A stretch of 64,000 nt of DNA from NCBI RefSeq assembly GCF_004664715.2, contig NC_051083.1, positions 101,833,661 to 101,897,660 of the forward strand. The letters are read 5' to 3'. Positions 34,260 to 46,325 of this stretch are shown in pieces. A model generated the notes under the pieces. It ran no database searches and had not been told where the DNA came from. It saw only the letters and a program-made list of their open reading frames with translations. Numbering within the stretch: position 1 is the stretch's first letter; the number at the start of each line of letters is the position of its first letter. The stretch is from Peromyscus leucopus (taxonomy: Eukaryota; Chordata; Mammalia; Rodentia; Cricetidae). The position numbers were made by a program, and so were the translations under genes.

Positions 34260-34700
34260 TTTTGGACCACAATCTCCCATGATAACCAAAACAGTAAAGC
34301 CGAGGTGGGATTTATAGTATTGTTATTCTATTACTAGTTCAGGAAGGTTGCTGATTTGGGGAAAAGTCTTTTTCTACCTCTTTGTTCTATGATGTCTATG
34401 ATCTCTACAGCAAGGAATATTGCAGTGGGTAACTGTTTCAGCTTTGACCTGGAAGTAGTACTACCCCCATTAAGGTTTTGGTAACTGTCATGCATACAAG
34501 GCAGGGCCGAGACAGGAGCCCTTAAGACCCGAGATCGGATGGCCAGCTCTCTTGGTTCCTGGATCCTGGATGCTAGAGGTAGAACACTGCTGGACTGCAC
34601 TACACCTTTCCTGGACCCTGTAACCTATCCCTTTACTTGTAAGTTACCCCACAAAATAAACATCCCTTTAAACTACGTTGAGTTGCCTTAATACTACAAC
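34260..34700 (+). mobile_element. Candidate LTR 3' part, unnamed
   Basis: 'ctctcttggttcctggatcc', 'aacactgctggactgcacta', 'tttcctggaccctgtaacct', then AATAAA near 34656 and 'ccctttaaactacgttgagt'. Text with a poly(A) signal in this position looks like a rodent LTR end that I have seen repeated, but I cannot name it and see no boundaries. Confidence 0.4.
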
Positions 34701-34851
34701 CAATAGAATATTATAATAATATGGATATTATTGCTTGCAGTAGCTAATCTTTCATATTTCCCAATTCTGATGTTGGACATCCTAGGTCCAAAGACATCTG
34801 GCACATTCAAGTCAGGTTTATAATTCAGTGTAGTGTGGATTAGAGGCTGTC

Positions 34852-35093
34852 TGTGGTGATATTTTATTTGTGCTGAAATGTGATATTTTATTTGTATGTG
34901 AATAAATAAAATTTGCCTGGAGATCACAGGTCATAGCCATAAACAAAAGTCAGGCGGTGGTAGCACATGCCCTTAATCCTATCACATGGCAAGCAGAGTC
35001 TCTGTGTGTTCAAGGACATAGCCAAGTGTTTACCCCAATACCTGGCTCCATGTTTGTTTTATATTAGTAACACCTTTTAAGATTCAGGCTACA
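34852..35093 (+). mobile_element. Solo LTR, shortened, with 6-bp duplications
   Basis: 242 bp from TGTGGTGATATTTTATTTGT to 'aagattcaggctaca'. The flanks GCTGTC (34846-34851) and GCTGTA (35094-35099) match in five of six bases. The 5' part equals the family at 52237-52691, while the 3' end equals that of 20823-21328. The interior (B1-like block near 34955-35015, then a short link) is much reduced, probably by deletion. Confidence 0.85.
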
Positions 35094-35099
35094 GCTGTA

Positions 35100-36199
35100 C
35101 CTCTAGGCCATTTCTACCTTGGGAACACTCGTAATAAGCTACATAAATAATCTAACTAAACTTAAATTCATAGTATTCCCTCCTCCAAAGTGCCCATAGC
35201 TACTCCAATGTTGCTAGATTCCAATTTCAGTTGTTGCAATAGATTTAGACTATCTGCATTTTACTAATTGTATACAAATATGACCATTTGGGGATGTAGC
35301 TAAGGATCCTTCCATGGCCACTCAAGCATCTTCAGTGAAGATGCATGCAGAAGGCCAGTCACCTGCCCTCCCCCACAAGGCAAAAGGTTCAGGTGGGACT
35401 TGGAGCTCTGTGTGGCAAGAGGCCTCACTAGCCTGGCACCCACTATGCAGGAGACCCACAGGAGCTGAAGAAGCCCTACCCTACACCCAGGTCTCCTCAG
35501 GCCCAGCTCCACTGGTGCAAGTGACCCAGACTTCTATGGATCTACACCTGGCTCCTACCAAGCTTTCAAAACGGGTTTTTGTTCATCTGTTTTGTTTTGT
35601 TTTTAAACAAAGTCAACACTGTGAGCACTACCTAGGATTTCAGGTTGAGTAATGTTTATTTTCAGTGTTCATTGCTCTATACTGTAAGCTGTTAAACCTT
35701 TCCCAACTATAAAGGTAGGGTCTCTCAAACTTTCAAAGGAATATTAGAGAGGAATAAATGTGGCAAGGTGGACATGTGGAATCCAGGCATTTGATGAAAC
35801 CCAAAACTGTTACTAGAATTCCCAGTCTTGACATTCAGAAGTACTATGAGATCTTCACTAAATGTCTGTGCAATTTGTTGAGCTAGAGGACCTATTGTAT
35901 GAAAAGATATGGATGCCATTTTTAAGATGCTTTATTAATTTAAGTAGTGAATGTTGGCTCCCACAGGGAGAACATCATTTTATAAATAAATGACTCATTT
36001 CTTTATTTCCTCCAACAATGAGTTTCTACTTGTCATTGATTAATGATGGAGTCTGCCATCATAAAACAGGATGATTCTACCAGCAACCACTGCAGAAACC
36101 AGTAGGCAGAAACAAGTCAGCAGAGAAAGAGGAGTGTTCAATGTAAAAATCCAGTTACTTTCTTCTTTGCAATTTTGATTTAAAAAAAAACAACACATG
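35100..36199. other. Unique DNA with a GC-richer island
   Basis: The part at about 35300-35570 is richer in G+C than its flanks and keeps a 112-codon frame (35314-35652). I recognise no domain and see no tail or flanks that would mark a processed pseudogene. Confidence 0.4.
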
Positions 36200-36690
36200 C
36201 CTTTTAGAAAGAGAATGCACTAGGGACAGGCCCCAGTCCCACCACCTGCCCCCCCCCAAACAGTTCACTTTTTGGAGCCTGGTGCCTGTGATGAACTGTG
36301 AACCAATAGCTGAGGAGCCCCCGTGGTACTGGACTAGGCCCTCTGGATAAGTGAGACAGTTGTTTAGCTTGAACTGTTTAGGTGGCCCCCAGGCAATAGA
36401 ATGGGACCCATCCCTAGTGCATGAGCCAGCTTTTTGGAACCTAGTGCCTATGGTGGAACACTTTGTGCAGCCTTGGTGCGGGGAGGAGGGGCTTGGACCT
36501 GCCTCAAATGAGTGTGCCAGGCTCTGCTGACTCCCCATGGGAAACCTTGCCTTGAGGAAAGTGGGAGTGGGTGGGGAAGGCTAGGGGGTGGGAGGAGGGA
36601 GGACAGGAGAATCTGTGACTGATACGTTGGATAAATGGAAAATTTCTTAATTATAAAAATAAATAAATAAGAATTTATTGTTTAAAATTT
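36200..36690 (+). mobile_element. L1 3' UTR with inverted 5' piece
   Basis: Plus-sense L1 text runs from about 36267 ('gaaccaatagctgaggagcc', 'gataagtgagacagttgttt', 'gcccccaggcaatag') through the purine tract 'gggtgggaggagggaggaca' to an A-rich tail at 36650-36690. The left piece, about 36205-36266 ('gcactagggacaggccccag' to 'ccaaacagttca'), is the reverse complement of L1 text that also occurs inside the plus part. Confidence 0.78.
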
Positions 36691-36759
36691 AAAAAAAATA
36701 TTTAAAATAACAAAATAAAAATATTGATTTGATTTCAAACATTAGAAATGTGGTGCTGA

Positions 36760-37182
36760 GGCTGGGAACATAGGTCAGTTGTTGAAGTAGTTACCATATA
36801 AGAAGGAGGTTTTATGTTCGGGACCTCAGAATCTATTTAAAAGAAAAAAACTAGCTGTGTCACATGCCTGTAATCTCAGCACTTGAGAGACAGAGAAAAG
36901 TGGATCTCTGTGAGTTTGAGGCCCGTTTGGTTTACATAGTGAGTTTCAGAATAGCCAAAGTTACAGAGTAAAACAGTCTCAAAAATACAAACAAGTGAAA
37001 ATCTGATCATAGCAGTGTATGTGCTTGTAATCCAAATGCTAGGGAGGCAGAGACAGGAGAACCCTGGGGCTTTATGGCCAGACAGTCTAGCAACAATGTT
37101 GAGCTCCAGATTCAGTGAAATAAGATGGAGCACCACAGATGAAGACACCAAATGTCTACCTCTGGCTTCTACAAGCACGTGT

Positions 37183-37238
<56 letters not shown>

Positions 37239-37260
37239 AGGAGAGAGACAGAGAGAAAGT
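36760..37260 (+). repeat. B3-type SINE with a nested B1-like copy
   Basis: The left part, 36760-36845, is a worn tRNA-like start. A B1-like block (about 36850-36990, 'cacatgcctgtaatctcagc' and 'agtaaaacagtctc') interrupts. The B3 then resumes with 'gctagggaggcagagacagg', 'gaaccctggggctttatggc', 'aagatggagcacc' and ends in a CA tract. Confidence 0.6.
37187..37236. repeat. (AC)25 microsatellite
   Basis: Uninterrupted AC dinucleotides at the 3' end of the B3-type SINE, the usual birthplace of such repeats in rodents. Confidence 0.98.
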
Positions 37261-37542
37261 ATTAACCAAGAAAAATGATCAGAAGGTGTAAACATCAGAT
37301 GAGTTGTCAACAAGTTAAACTTAATGTTGCTGTCCATCAATTTCATCCAGAATTCCAAAAATATATGCTTAAATGCTAATCCTTGAAACATCAATACAAC
37401 TGCTTTCTTATTTTCCACATGCAGGTTTGTATTAATTTTTCCCTTCTGTTACTTTCAATATTTAAACATCACATTAAACTAAAGGACAAATTGAACATTT
37501 TTCATTCTGTAAAAATTATCTCTACCCAAACAAACCCAGAAT

Positions 37543-37890
37543 TGCTGTGGATATCATTCTGTATAAATAAAACACTGATTGGCCAGTGGCCAGGCAGGAA
37601 TTAGGCGGGACAAGGAGAGGAGAATTCTGGGAAGTAGAAGGCTGAGTGGGAGAGACTTGCCAGCCACTGCCATGACGAGCAAGATGTAAGGTACTGGTAA
37701 GCCACAAGTCACATGGCAACCTATAGATTAATAAAAATGGGTTAATTTAAGATAAAAGAACTAGCTAGCAAGAAGCCTGAGCCATTATGCCAAACAGTTT
37801 AAATAATATAAGTGTCTGTGTGCTTATTTTATAAGTGGGCTCCAGGACTGGTAGGGTTGGCGGGAGCTGGAGAGAAATTCTCCAGCTACA
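37543..37890 (+). mobile_element. Solo LTR, 348 bp, exact 6-bp duplications
   Basis: From 'tgctgtggatatcattctgt' to 'tctccagctaca', flanked by CAGAAT at 37537-37542 and 37891-37896. It is the same family as 15011-15400, with 'aataaaacactgattggcca' and 'gagaattctgggaagtagaa' shared. No coding sequence. The sense strand is uncertain. Confidence 0.92.
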
Positions 37891-37896
37891 CAGAAT

Positions 37897-38406
37897 ATGC
37901 TGTTTTCCTGTAATGGTTGTGTCCAATTTATCACCAGGCTTATAAGAGTTCAAAATAAAGACTCTTAAGCTATGGGGTCATAGATGACTTTGTTATGATC
38001 TGCAAGTAAAGTAGATTATTATGGTCAACAGATCATAGGATTTATAAGATTGTTTAAGGAGTCAGTAAAACTATTAAGATAGCAATTTTGGTATTCTAGA
38101 ATCCTATCTGGAGTACAATAATGAATGAAGCAAAGTCTTCTCAGGTCAAGCTCCAGTACCAGGAACTATAATTTTCATTAAATGGAGTCTAGATTAGGTC
38201 AACATAACGAGTTCAAGTAAGGAAGACTTTAGAAGGTACCCACTGCCTAAGTACAGGAGCTGAGAATGAGTTAGTGAGAAAATACCAGGACTCATACAAA
38301 TGCTCTTAACTCACTAAAGAGGAATAAGTTGGGAAACTAGCATGATTTTCTGTTAGAATTCCAAAGATAGAGATTAAAAGCACCAGATCTAAATACCATG
38401 AAGCTT
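37897..38406. other. Unique DNA
   Basis: No recognised repeat or gene. Confidence 0.45.
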
Positions 38407-38421
38407 AAGAATTAATGAGTA

Positions 38422-38586
38422 CTCAATTTGCCACGTGGCATTGGCTCACGCCTTTAATCCCAGCACTCGGGAGGCAGAGCCAGGCAGATCTCTGTGAATT
38501 CGAGGCCAGCCTTGTTTACAGAGCAAAATCCAGGACAGGCACCAAAACTGTACAGAGAAACCCTGTCTCAAAAAAAAAAATTAAAG
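38422..38586 (+). repeat. B1 SINE with exact 15-bp duplications
   Basis: B1 text 'ttggctcacgcctttaatcc', 'cagcactcgggaggcagagc' and 'gagaaaccctgtctc' with an A-rich tail. The flanks AAGAATTAATGAGTA at 38407-38421 and 38587-38601 are identical. Exact duplications of this length and near-consensus text mark one of the youngest insertions in the window. Confidence 0.96.
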
Positions 38587-38783
38587 AAGAATTAATGAGT
38601 AAATGCTCATATATTCATATCCATGGAATTATATTTGTAGTTCATAGTTATTCCCTTTGATTAATTTCAGATCTATGTCAAGTGAATGCATTTCAAAAAT
38701 TGATCCAAAGTTATTATCCTGTCCTCTTTAATGCACAGCTTTTGTATTACTTATTAATTAAATGCTCATGTTTGTATAAAGAA

Positions 38784-38805
38784 TAATATAATATATATTA
38801 TATTA
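38784..38805. repeat. Perfect 22-bp AT palindrome
   Basis: TAATATAATATATATTATAT followed by TA reads identically on both strands. Cruciform extrusion is possible. It could simply reflect AT-rich slippage. Confidence 0.9.
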
Positions 38806-38946
38806 ATTTTGGAGAGAAATTTGAAAAGTACATTGATCTCATAATTCAAATGATTCATTAAGCATCTACATATGACAATTATAAATACTGGAGCAATACA
38901 TGAAAGATCAATAAGTAACTCTACATTGTGGTAGTAGTAATGGAAC

Positions 38947-39276
38947 TGTGGTGGTTTTAATGAAAATGGTCCCCATAGGCACATAGGAAGTGGCACTATT
39001 AGGAGTTGTGGCCTTGTTGGAGGAAATATGTCACTGTGGTCAGACTTTGAGGTTTCAGGTGCTCAAGCTAACTAAGCCCAGTGTCTCACAGATCTGATCC
39101 AGATGTAGAACTCTCAGCTCCTTCACCAGCACAATGTCTGCCTGTGTGCTGCCATGCTTCCCACCGGGATGACACTGGACTAAACCTCTGAACTGTAAAC
39201 CACTCAATTAAATGTTTTCCATTATAAGAGTTGCTGTGGTCATGGCACCTCTTCACAGCAATAAAACCCTAAGATA
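38947..39276 (+). mobile_element. MaLR-type solo LTR with exact 5-bp duplications
   Basis: 330 bp from 'tgtggtggttttaatgaaaa' to 'aaccctaagata', flanked by GGAAC at 38942-38946 and 39277-39281. It carries 'ttgtggccttgttggaggaa', an ATTAAA poly(A)-like signal near 39208 and 'cctcttcacagcaataaaac'. The last base pair of the terminus has decayed from CA to TA. Confidence 0.92.
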
Positions 39277-39281
39277 GGAAC

Positions 39282-42200
39282 TGTTCTTCAGTTATCAGGG
39301 TTAGATTTCTTGAAGCCTGTTAGAAATGTAGTCTCACTATATTCAAGGATGTAACTGCATTCAGCTTTACTGTATAATGCTCAGCTCATACATAGTATGT
39401 CCATCTGCAATCTAGATACTTACTATGTATCCTGGGATACACAATAAACTCCTTTATCTACAATAAACCCCTTTATCATTTTAAGCAATTATCTGCTTGT
39501 TTTTTCCCAAAGTTAATATATTCCTCATACTCTGAACCTTGGGATATAAAAATTGTCATTAAGAATATTTAATTGTTATTTAAAAGTCAATACTCACTTA
39601 TCTGAGAATACTAAAAGCAAGAATGTCACATTAACATTACATCAAATGTAAGTCGTATCACTAAGTTACTCACTTTAAAACATGAAAATATTGCAATGAA
39701 ATATATCTTTCTAAAATAATGGAGAGAGAAGTAGATCTTGAACCAGACACATGCTTCTGTATCTTGTGTTTTTAAAAGTTAGCTCATCTGACCCTTATCA
39801 TAGAATAAGCATTGTGTCAAGTGACTAGGTCCCATGGCTGAATGAGAACCATCCATCATTTCTGAATCATTTGTTCCAATGCTTTGACCACATGATATGT
39901 CACCTTCTTTCTATCCTTGATAGAATCATTAAGCAAATCAACTAGACTATGGATCTCTCTAACAACCATCTTTCAAACCCTGAAGACTAGTAGGAATTCA
40001 CTTCTCAGACCTCATCTAGCACAGCCACACAAATCCATTTGTAAGTTGCCTCCCTTTAAATATACTGTTTGTAAGTATTTTATTATTCTAAATATTCTTA
40101 TGGAATGTGTCATATTCTCCTCACCATATGATAATGAAAAATTTATTGAACCTTATTGATTTCAGCTTCTTAATATTCAAAACAGTTTTAATAATGACTA
40201 TTTCTTAGAGGGTACTGAGTATTAAATAAAATCAACACAAGTAAAGATGCTTCAAGGGCCTAATATATGACAAGTATTCAATAACTTGGACTATTATTAA
40301 TATAAATATCATCAATAATTATAGCCTTATATTGGAAATGGGATATGCACAGCATGCCAAATTAAAGGAATGATTTCATATAGGTAACATAGAGATTTAT
40401 TGATATTAGAAGAATTCATTGGGAAAATGAAAATGATCTGGAAAATTAGAATATGAAGTTCATTTTTACCCATTAATATTTACCTTTAAGTTTAGGAGTG
40501 CATGCTGCCTTTGAAGAAGACCAGAGTGACCCTTCTGATGTTCCTCACAACTGTTCCAGGGCGTTGAACTACTCGGAAAGAATCTACACATATACAAATG
40601 TATGCACATGCACATAGATGTATGCAGACAAATAAGCATATTCAGCAAAAGAATATTAAATAATAATGAACTAAATGCAGGATAGGGTAGTATAAGTATT
40701 GAGTTATAAAACAAATATGAGGGGTTTAGAAGTGAGACCTAAGGAAAAATCTTAATAGTGGTGATCCTGATTAACTTCATGCTCTTTACCATTTATTTAA
40801 TTCTTGCACATGCTTTTTCTTCCCCTAACTCTTCTTCATTTATGTCTACATCTGACACTTAGAGGGTCACACAGGAGCAAACCCAGAATATATCCCCCCA
40901 AATGAACACATAGCTGGAGATCCCCAGTGTTCTCTGTGTATTCAATCACTTTTTAACGTTATACAGTTCATACTCTCTACAAGGCTGGCCTTGTCCTAAT
41001 TCTTCTGTACATACTTCTTATTGAACTCAGCTTTTATAAAGAACTGATGGAGCTGGGGAATGGAGGGGAATGCAAGGGTAGGGTACTCTCCCCTAATCCC
41101 AGCATTTGGAGTCTGGAACAGGAAGATTTTGAGTTCAATACAGACCTAGTCTAACAACAGAGCCCTGTATTTTGAAATATAAAAATTAAAAAAGCAATAA
41201 AACTCTATGAAGAAGCAGGATAAGAGAGTAGGCAGTCCTAATCCTTATTTCCCCACAAAACCACCACACAAAGACATATAGATCAAAATACCTTTAACAG
41301 AAATCCAGCATCCAGGAATGCAATCAAAGCATTCAACTATACACAAAGAACTTCTGTGTGTTTGAATTACATGTAAGTTCACATCGTATTATTTTCTATT
41401 CCTACAGAGTGCCCACCTGTGAATTTCTTCCAAAGTACTCATTACTTCCTAGATGGAAATAGGCAACTAATGAGTGGTGCCTCTAACCTTTATGCTTTTT
41501 CCATCTTCCACATAACCTGTGGAACAATAAGACTTTAAGTAGGTCCATTGCCTCCTCTACAGAGCTGTCACTCAACTTACCAAGGTACAGGCTGTCAGGG
41601 AAGACTGGCCTTCAGAATTATTATTCTACCTACCTGAAAAAAATGTAATCAGAATTCCTCCAATGTTTTATTATTTATTTACTTATTCAAATAGCACCTG
41701 CCTAACAGTTGTCACAATCTAGTCAGAGATTTTTATTTAGAGATAATGATAAACACCTGCAATTCATCCAGAACATTTCCAAAAACAAACTATGAATTTT
41801 TATTGCTAATGAATTGTATGTGTGGTGTAATTATAAGATGGCAGCCATGGCCCAGGGCCTCATCTTTATTGCTTTATAAAGTTGTTTTATGTATCCAGAG
41901 AGACAGTTTTTCAGACAGATAACTGAAATCAATTTAGCCACTTCCCTTTGAGGGACAAAAGAGAAATTTCTCTGGTGTTTCAAACATAGTTGAAAAGCTG
42001 TCAGAAGTCCAATTGAGAGGCAAACTTAGTACAAATTGTGTTCACCCATGCAATCACTTTCAAAAGCCCATTCCTCCTTTAAGAGCAGTAAGCTGAAAAC
42101 TGGCCTTTGTTCCATTATTTTGAGGAGAATGTCTTTACACTAATAGCAATATTTTCAGTAAAAATTATCCACATAGAGCTTTCTGAATGCTTTCATTTTG

Positions 42201-43790
42201 CTTCTATGCATCATACTTAGAAGAAAACAGCAGCTAAAATGCCTAACAAGGTTCATTTTAGAGAGCAGTGGTAAACATAGACCTCTTCTTCATGGTTCCC
42301 AGCAGAAAGAGCTCAGTCTGTGTGTTCAAATCATCAAGTGCCCTCCATTTCCCAAATAGGCGACTTGGATTAAAACCATGCTTACACTGGAAGTACAATC
42401 AAAGAGCTATTGCTACAGCAAATGACAGGGCAGGGCCTTTCCTCCAGAGTTCAGCTTGGTCTCAGGATATAAGCCTCATTCATAAGAGTGTATCACCACA
42501 TTCATGTGACCATACCTGTCACATAGCTTTTCATGCTTCTCTTGGCTCTCTAACTCTAACTCCACATAGGAAAGTCATTGCAGGCTCTGTTTTCAGAGAT
42601 ATTGATACAATGAAATGACTATGGTTGCAACACCAAACTCGACCATTAATTACTACTCAATCTAACCTTGATTTCACATATTTATTTGTGCCAGGGATTT
42701 ATAGTTTATTCTTAGGTCTTCCCCTTCTACTGTATCTAGCCTTTGTTAAAAGATGGGAGAAGAGAAGAGAAAAAATTCATGATTAGGCCACCACTTGTAG
42801 TTTCTGTTATTATTTTTTTCCCTAATCAAGATTTTCTTTTTTACATGATTAATTTCTCCTCTGTGACCCTTTGGAGCCACGTTATATTAGAAGTTCTTTA
42901 GCATCTGCCTGCTGAAGGGGATATATTAATAACCTTTAAATTGTTGATTTTATAATTATCTAAAGCAACATGTCACTGAGTCTCTGGGCATCCATATATT
43001 AGTGTTACCTGTTTCTAACTTATATGTACAGTCATTAAATTCACATATGCAAATATCCATGACAAAATGGGCTTTCTGTATGGCTGTTGTGCTCCTGGAA
43101 GGAAAACTCCTCAGGGGCACTTTATTGACTGTGCATTTCCACTGCTAGGTAAGGTGTAGTCTTATGATATAAAGATCAATCAAGAAGATAGTGAGAAAAA
43201 GAAGTAAAAGCAGCCAATGTTCATAAAAAACACTTTTAAGGTTAAGTACCTATGTTATTTCATTCTCCCTACTTCTCTAAGGCACATTACTGGAGGAATA
43301 ATGGTACAACATAGAAAAATTTTTGTATTAGTCCATTTTCACCCACTATAGTAGGGTATTGACTGGAAACTGGAAAAATTGGAAAGACACTAGACTTACT
43401 TCCTCTATTTCTAAAGGCTGTGAAATCCAAGAACTTATAGCCAGTGTATAGTAAGGACCTTCTTGCTACACCAGACTATGGCAGTTTGTTAAACTGTGGG
43501 CTGCAAATGCTCTTGAGGTTACATTGAATGCAGGAGTTGTAAGAAGTTGACAACAAGTAAACAGCTTCTTTTTGGAGTTTTGTTTATTTAGGATTGTGGG
43601 AAATGGTCTGTTGTTTGTTGTTGTAGAAAAGGTATCACTCCATAGCCCACATTGTCCTGGATCTTCTAGCAAACTTCCTACATCATTCTACCATGTGCTA
43701 GAATTACAAGCATTATCCATCCCTCCCAAATTATTTAGTAAAAGGTTTCTGAGTACATATGACAAAAAATTAATTCAAAATCAGATGCAT
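39282..43790. other. Longest nearly repeat-free stretch
   Basis: About 4.5 kb with only weak SINE traces (about 40500-40640 and 41040-41190). A 116-codon frame at 42268-42618 lies in unique DNA. It has no recognisable domain and no splice context I can support. The surroundings at 41800-42650 show no insertion. It may be conserved non-coding DNA, which I cannot test here. Confidence 0.5.
41040..41190 (+). repeat. Degenerate B1-like remnant
   Basis: 'ctcccctaatcccagcattt', 'aggaagattttgagttcaat' and 'agacctagtctaacaacaga' keep B1 order with much change. Confidence 0.5.
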
Positions 43791-43962
43791 GGGGCTGGAG
43801 AGATGGCTCAGTAGTTAAGAGTACCTACTGCTCTTTTAGAGTACCTGAATTAAATTCTCAGCACCCACATGACAATTCACAATTCCAATTCCAAGGAATT
43901 TGTTGCCCTCTTCTGACTGTCTTGGACTCCAGTCAAGCACATTACACACACACACACACACA

Positions 43963-43995
<33 letters not shown>

Positions 43996-44075
43996 TCTTT
44001 ACATACACACACATTCATACATATATGCAGGCAAAGTACTCATACACACAAAATAAAATAATTTAAAAATAAAAA
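43791..44075 (+). repeat. B2 SINE with (CA)n tract
   Basis: 'ggggctggagagatggctca' is near consensus, followed by 'gttaagagtacctactgctc' and 'tctcagcacccacatgacaa'. The CA tract at 43944-43995, interrupted once by TA, replaces the usual 3' end, and the copy closes with AAAATAAAATAA. Confidence 0.93.
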
Positions 44076-44499
44076 TTGTTAAAATCTGAACCTAAGGTTT
44101 TTTTCTGCAGCTCAGCTGTATTGAGTGCTATCAATATGGCCTTTATTCTGAACAAGATGTACACTTTGCCCTTGCCATGCCGTCATCCTTGACACCTAAG
44201 AATTAAGTCTAATTAAAATGATTGTCATATTCATTCTAAGTGTTTTCTGGGCTCATTGGAACTTTCAACAATGATGTGAAGAACCATGAATGTCCTAAAA
44301 CCCTGGAGAAAAGAGGCAATGTCATTACTAATAACAGGCTAGCCTTAATTTAACAAAAAGGCCAACTTTAGGTTGTCTCTCTATTGGTACACAGATTGAG
44401 GTCATTTGTCTGACCTTTAGACCATCTCCAATGGCCCCAACCAGAAAACACTGTTATGGTTGAAAGGGTGCAACCCAGAAACTATTTTGTTGAAGTCAG
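44076..44499. other. Unique DNA
   Basis: No recognised repeat or gene. Confidence 0.4.
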
Positions 44500-44885
44500 T
44501 TGTACATATGAACTCAGTTATTGAGACACCATGCACAAAATATATACAAGCTCACATCAGCCAAAATCCCAGCACCTAAGTGAGAGGTGGGTATCCTTAG
44601 TTGAGGAGCTATTGAAAATTGTTAGCTGTCAGGATTGAGAGAGTTATCTTTCATTAAGGGTGTGGGGCCAGGTACAAGTAAGCTCTGGTGGATGGCCTTA
44701 CACCCAAGAGAACATGGTCAGCACAAATTTGACTTAATGGATTTTTACAAAAGGATACAAAGTTGACTGGGTAAGAAAAGGACAGTGGATTCTAGAGGAG
44801 ATAGGAAAAGAAAGCTAGGTGAATATGATGAAAATCAACTGTATAAAACTCTCTAATAATAAATGTATTTTAAAATAAAAATTAA
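44500..44885 (+). mobile_element. L1 3' UTR fragment
   Basis: 'acaagctcacatcagccaaa', 'atcccagcacctaagtgaga', 'aagggtgtggggccaggtac', 'atggtcagcacaaatttgac', then a purine-rich block and 'actctctaataataaatgta'. Same layout as 1245-1765, more diverged. Confidence 0.72.
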
Positions 44886-45249
44886 AAACTGATTACCATA
44901 TCAACAAGTACATATCGTTTCTATAGCAATTATAACAATATATTTGAATGTCCTTTATTTAATGAAGATTGTTACTAATGGAACCAGGTATGACTTTTGT
45001 GGTTATTGTCCTATTGGAAGATTCATTTTCAGGTTATAAGGAGACATTCTGGTGATTTTAAAACAAAGAGCTAGGTACTCCCCACACAGCTATCTGAGGC
45101 ACCTTCTCGGTTACCTTGGTCACTGAGTTTGGATCACCACTACCTGACTTATACTAGATAGGATGGTACTCATTAATGTTTGTGAGGGAGATGAGTTTTT
45201 AAAAGCCACCATATTATTGCTTGCATTTTAATATTAGAGTAATATAAAA

Positions 45250-45475
45250 ATTAGGAGCCAAAGATATCACTCAATGGTTAAGAGCAATGACTGTTCTTAC
45301 AGAGAACCTGGGTTTGATTCCCAGCACCTACTGTTTGTTCATAACTACCAGTAACTCCTCTTCCAGAGAATCCTGTGCCCTCTTTTGGCTTCCCCAGGTA
45401 CCAGTTACACAAATGCTGCACAGACATACATGCAAGCAAAATAAACATACATATAAATTTTGTAAAAAATTTGAA
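45250..45475 (+). repeat. B2 SINE
   Basis: 'gatatcactcaatggttaag', 'gggtttgattcccagcacct', 'tcctgtgccctcttttggct' and an 'acatacatgcaagcaaaata' end. Confidence 0.85.
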
Positions 45476-46183
45476 GGCTCTTATGATTCTTATCAAGTTT
45501 TATTATGACATATAGAATGTCAATCCTACTTCCTCGATAGCAACTGAAGGGTCTTTCATATTCTGGTGAATCATTCAAGAGCCTTCCCAGTTCCTTCATT
45601 TCTGATGGGAAAAAAATAGCACTTACATTTTTATATAGTTATTACAATGAAATTACCATCAAAAAATTAATATATATATATAAATGGTCAAAAAGAGTAA
45701 AAAAATATGAAACACAAAACCAGCTAAATTTATGAACCCCTTAAGCTTCCTACTAGCCCCAGATAAGAGGATAAATGTCATTATGACTTTGATCCAGGGC
45801 ACTCTGTTATTTAAATTTTAGGTGATAAAAAGATGTCTTTTATTTAGCTAGACCTGAACACATCATAATGAGTAACAGTAACTTACCTTATGTTGCTTTT
45901 AATTTGTCCAGGGTTTAACAACTTTGTATTTTAAGCACAAGCAAGAAATGCACTTCTTATATGGGGTAAATTCTAAGCAACGATGCTATAACTGATTAAG
46001 TAACTGTGTTCTACATTCTATTGAGGAGTCTTATAGTCACTGAAGAAGAATAACTTCCTATTCTTCTGTCAGTTCTACAAGAAGCAAAATCTCCATTGAA
46101 GTTATGTTCCTGTTGATAGTAGAAACAGGATTTCTGTCATCCTTCCCAAACTTGTCCTCAAAACTATTATAACAGAAAAGATG
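45476..46183. other. Unique AT-rich DNA
   Basis: A short (AT)n tract near 45669-45682. No gene recognised. Confidence 0.45.
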
Positions 46184-46325
46184 CTAGCCAGGCACAATGG
46201 CCCCTTTAATCCCAGCACTCGAGAGGCAGAGGGATGAGGATCTCTTTGAGTTCTAGGCAAGCCTGGTCTACACAGTAAGTTCCATGACAGAAAGAGCTAC
46301 AAAAAAAGACCTGTCTCAATCTTTT
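46184..46325 (+). repeat. B1 SINE
   Basis: 'gccaggcacaatggcccctt', 'taatcccagcactcgagagg', 'caagcctggtctacacagta' and 'agacctgtctcaa'. A small deletion is seen near the start. Confidence 0.85.

Noticed and set aside
36876..37418. 180-codon minus-strand frame, the longest in the window
   Set aside because: It crosses a B3-type SINE, a B1-like copy and the (AC)n tract. No unique domain is seen.
42268..42618. 116-codon frame as a gene
   Set aside because: It has no recognisable domain, no Kozak-like start context, no splice partner and no homolog that I can name. It is kept only as part of a repeat-poor island.
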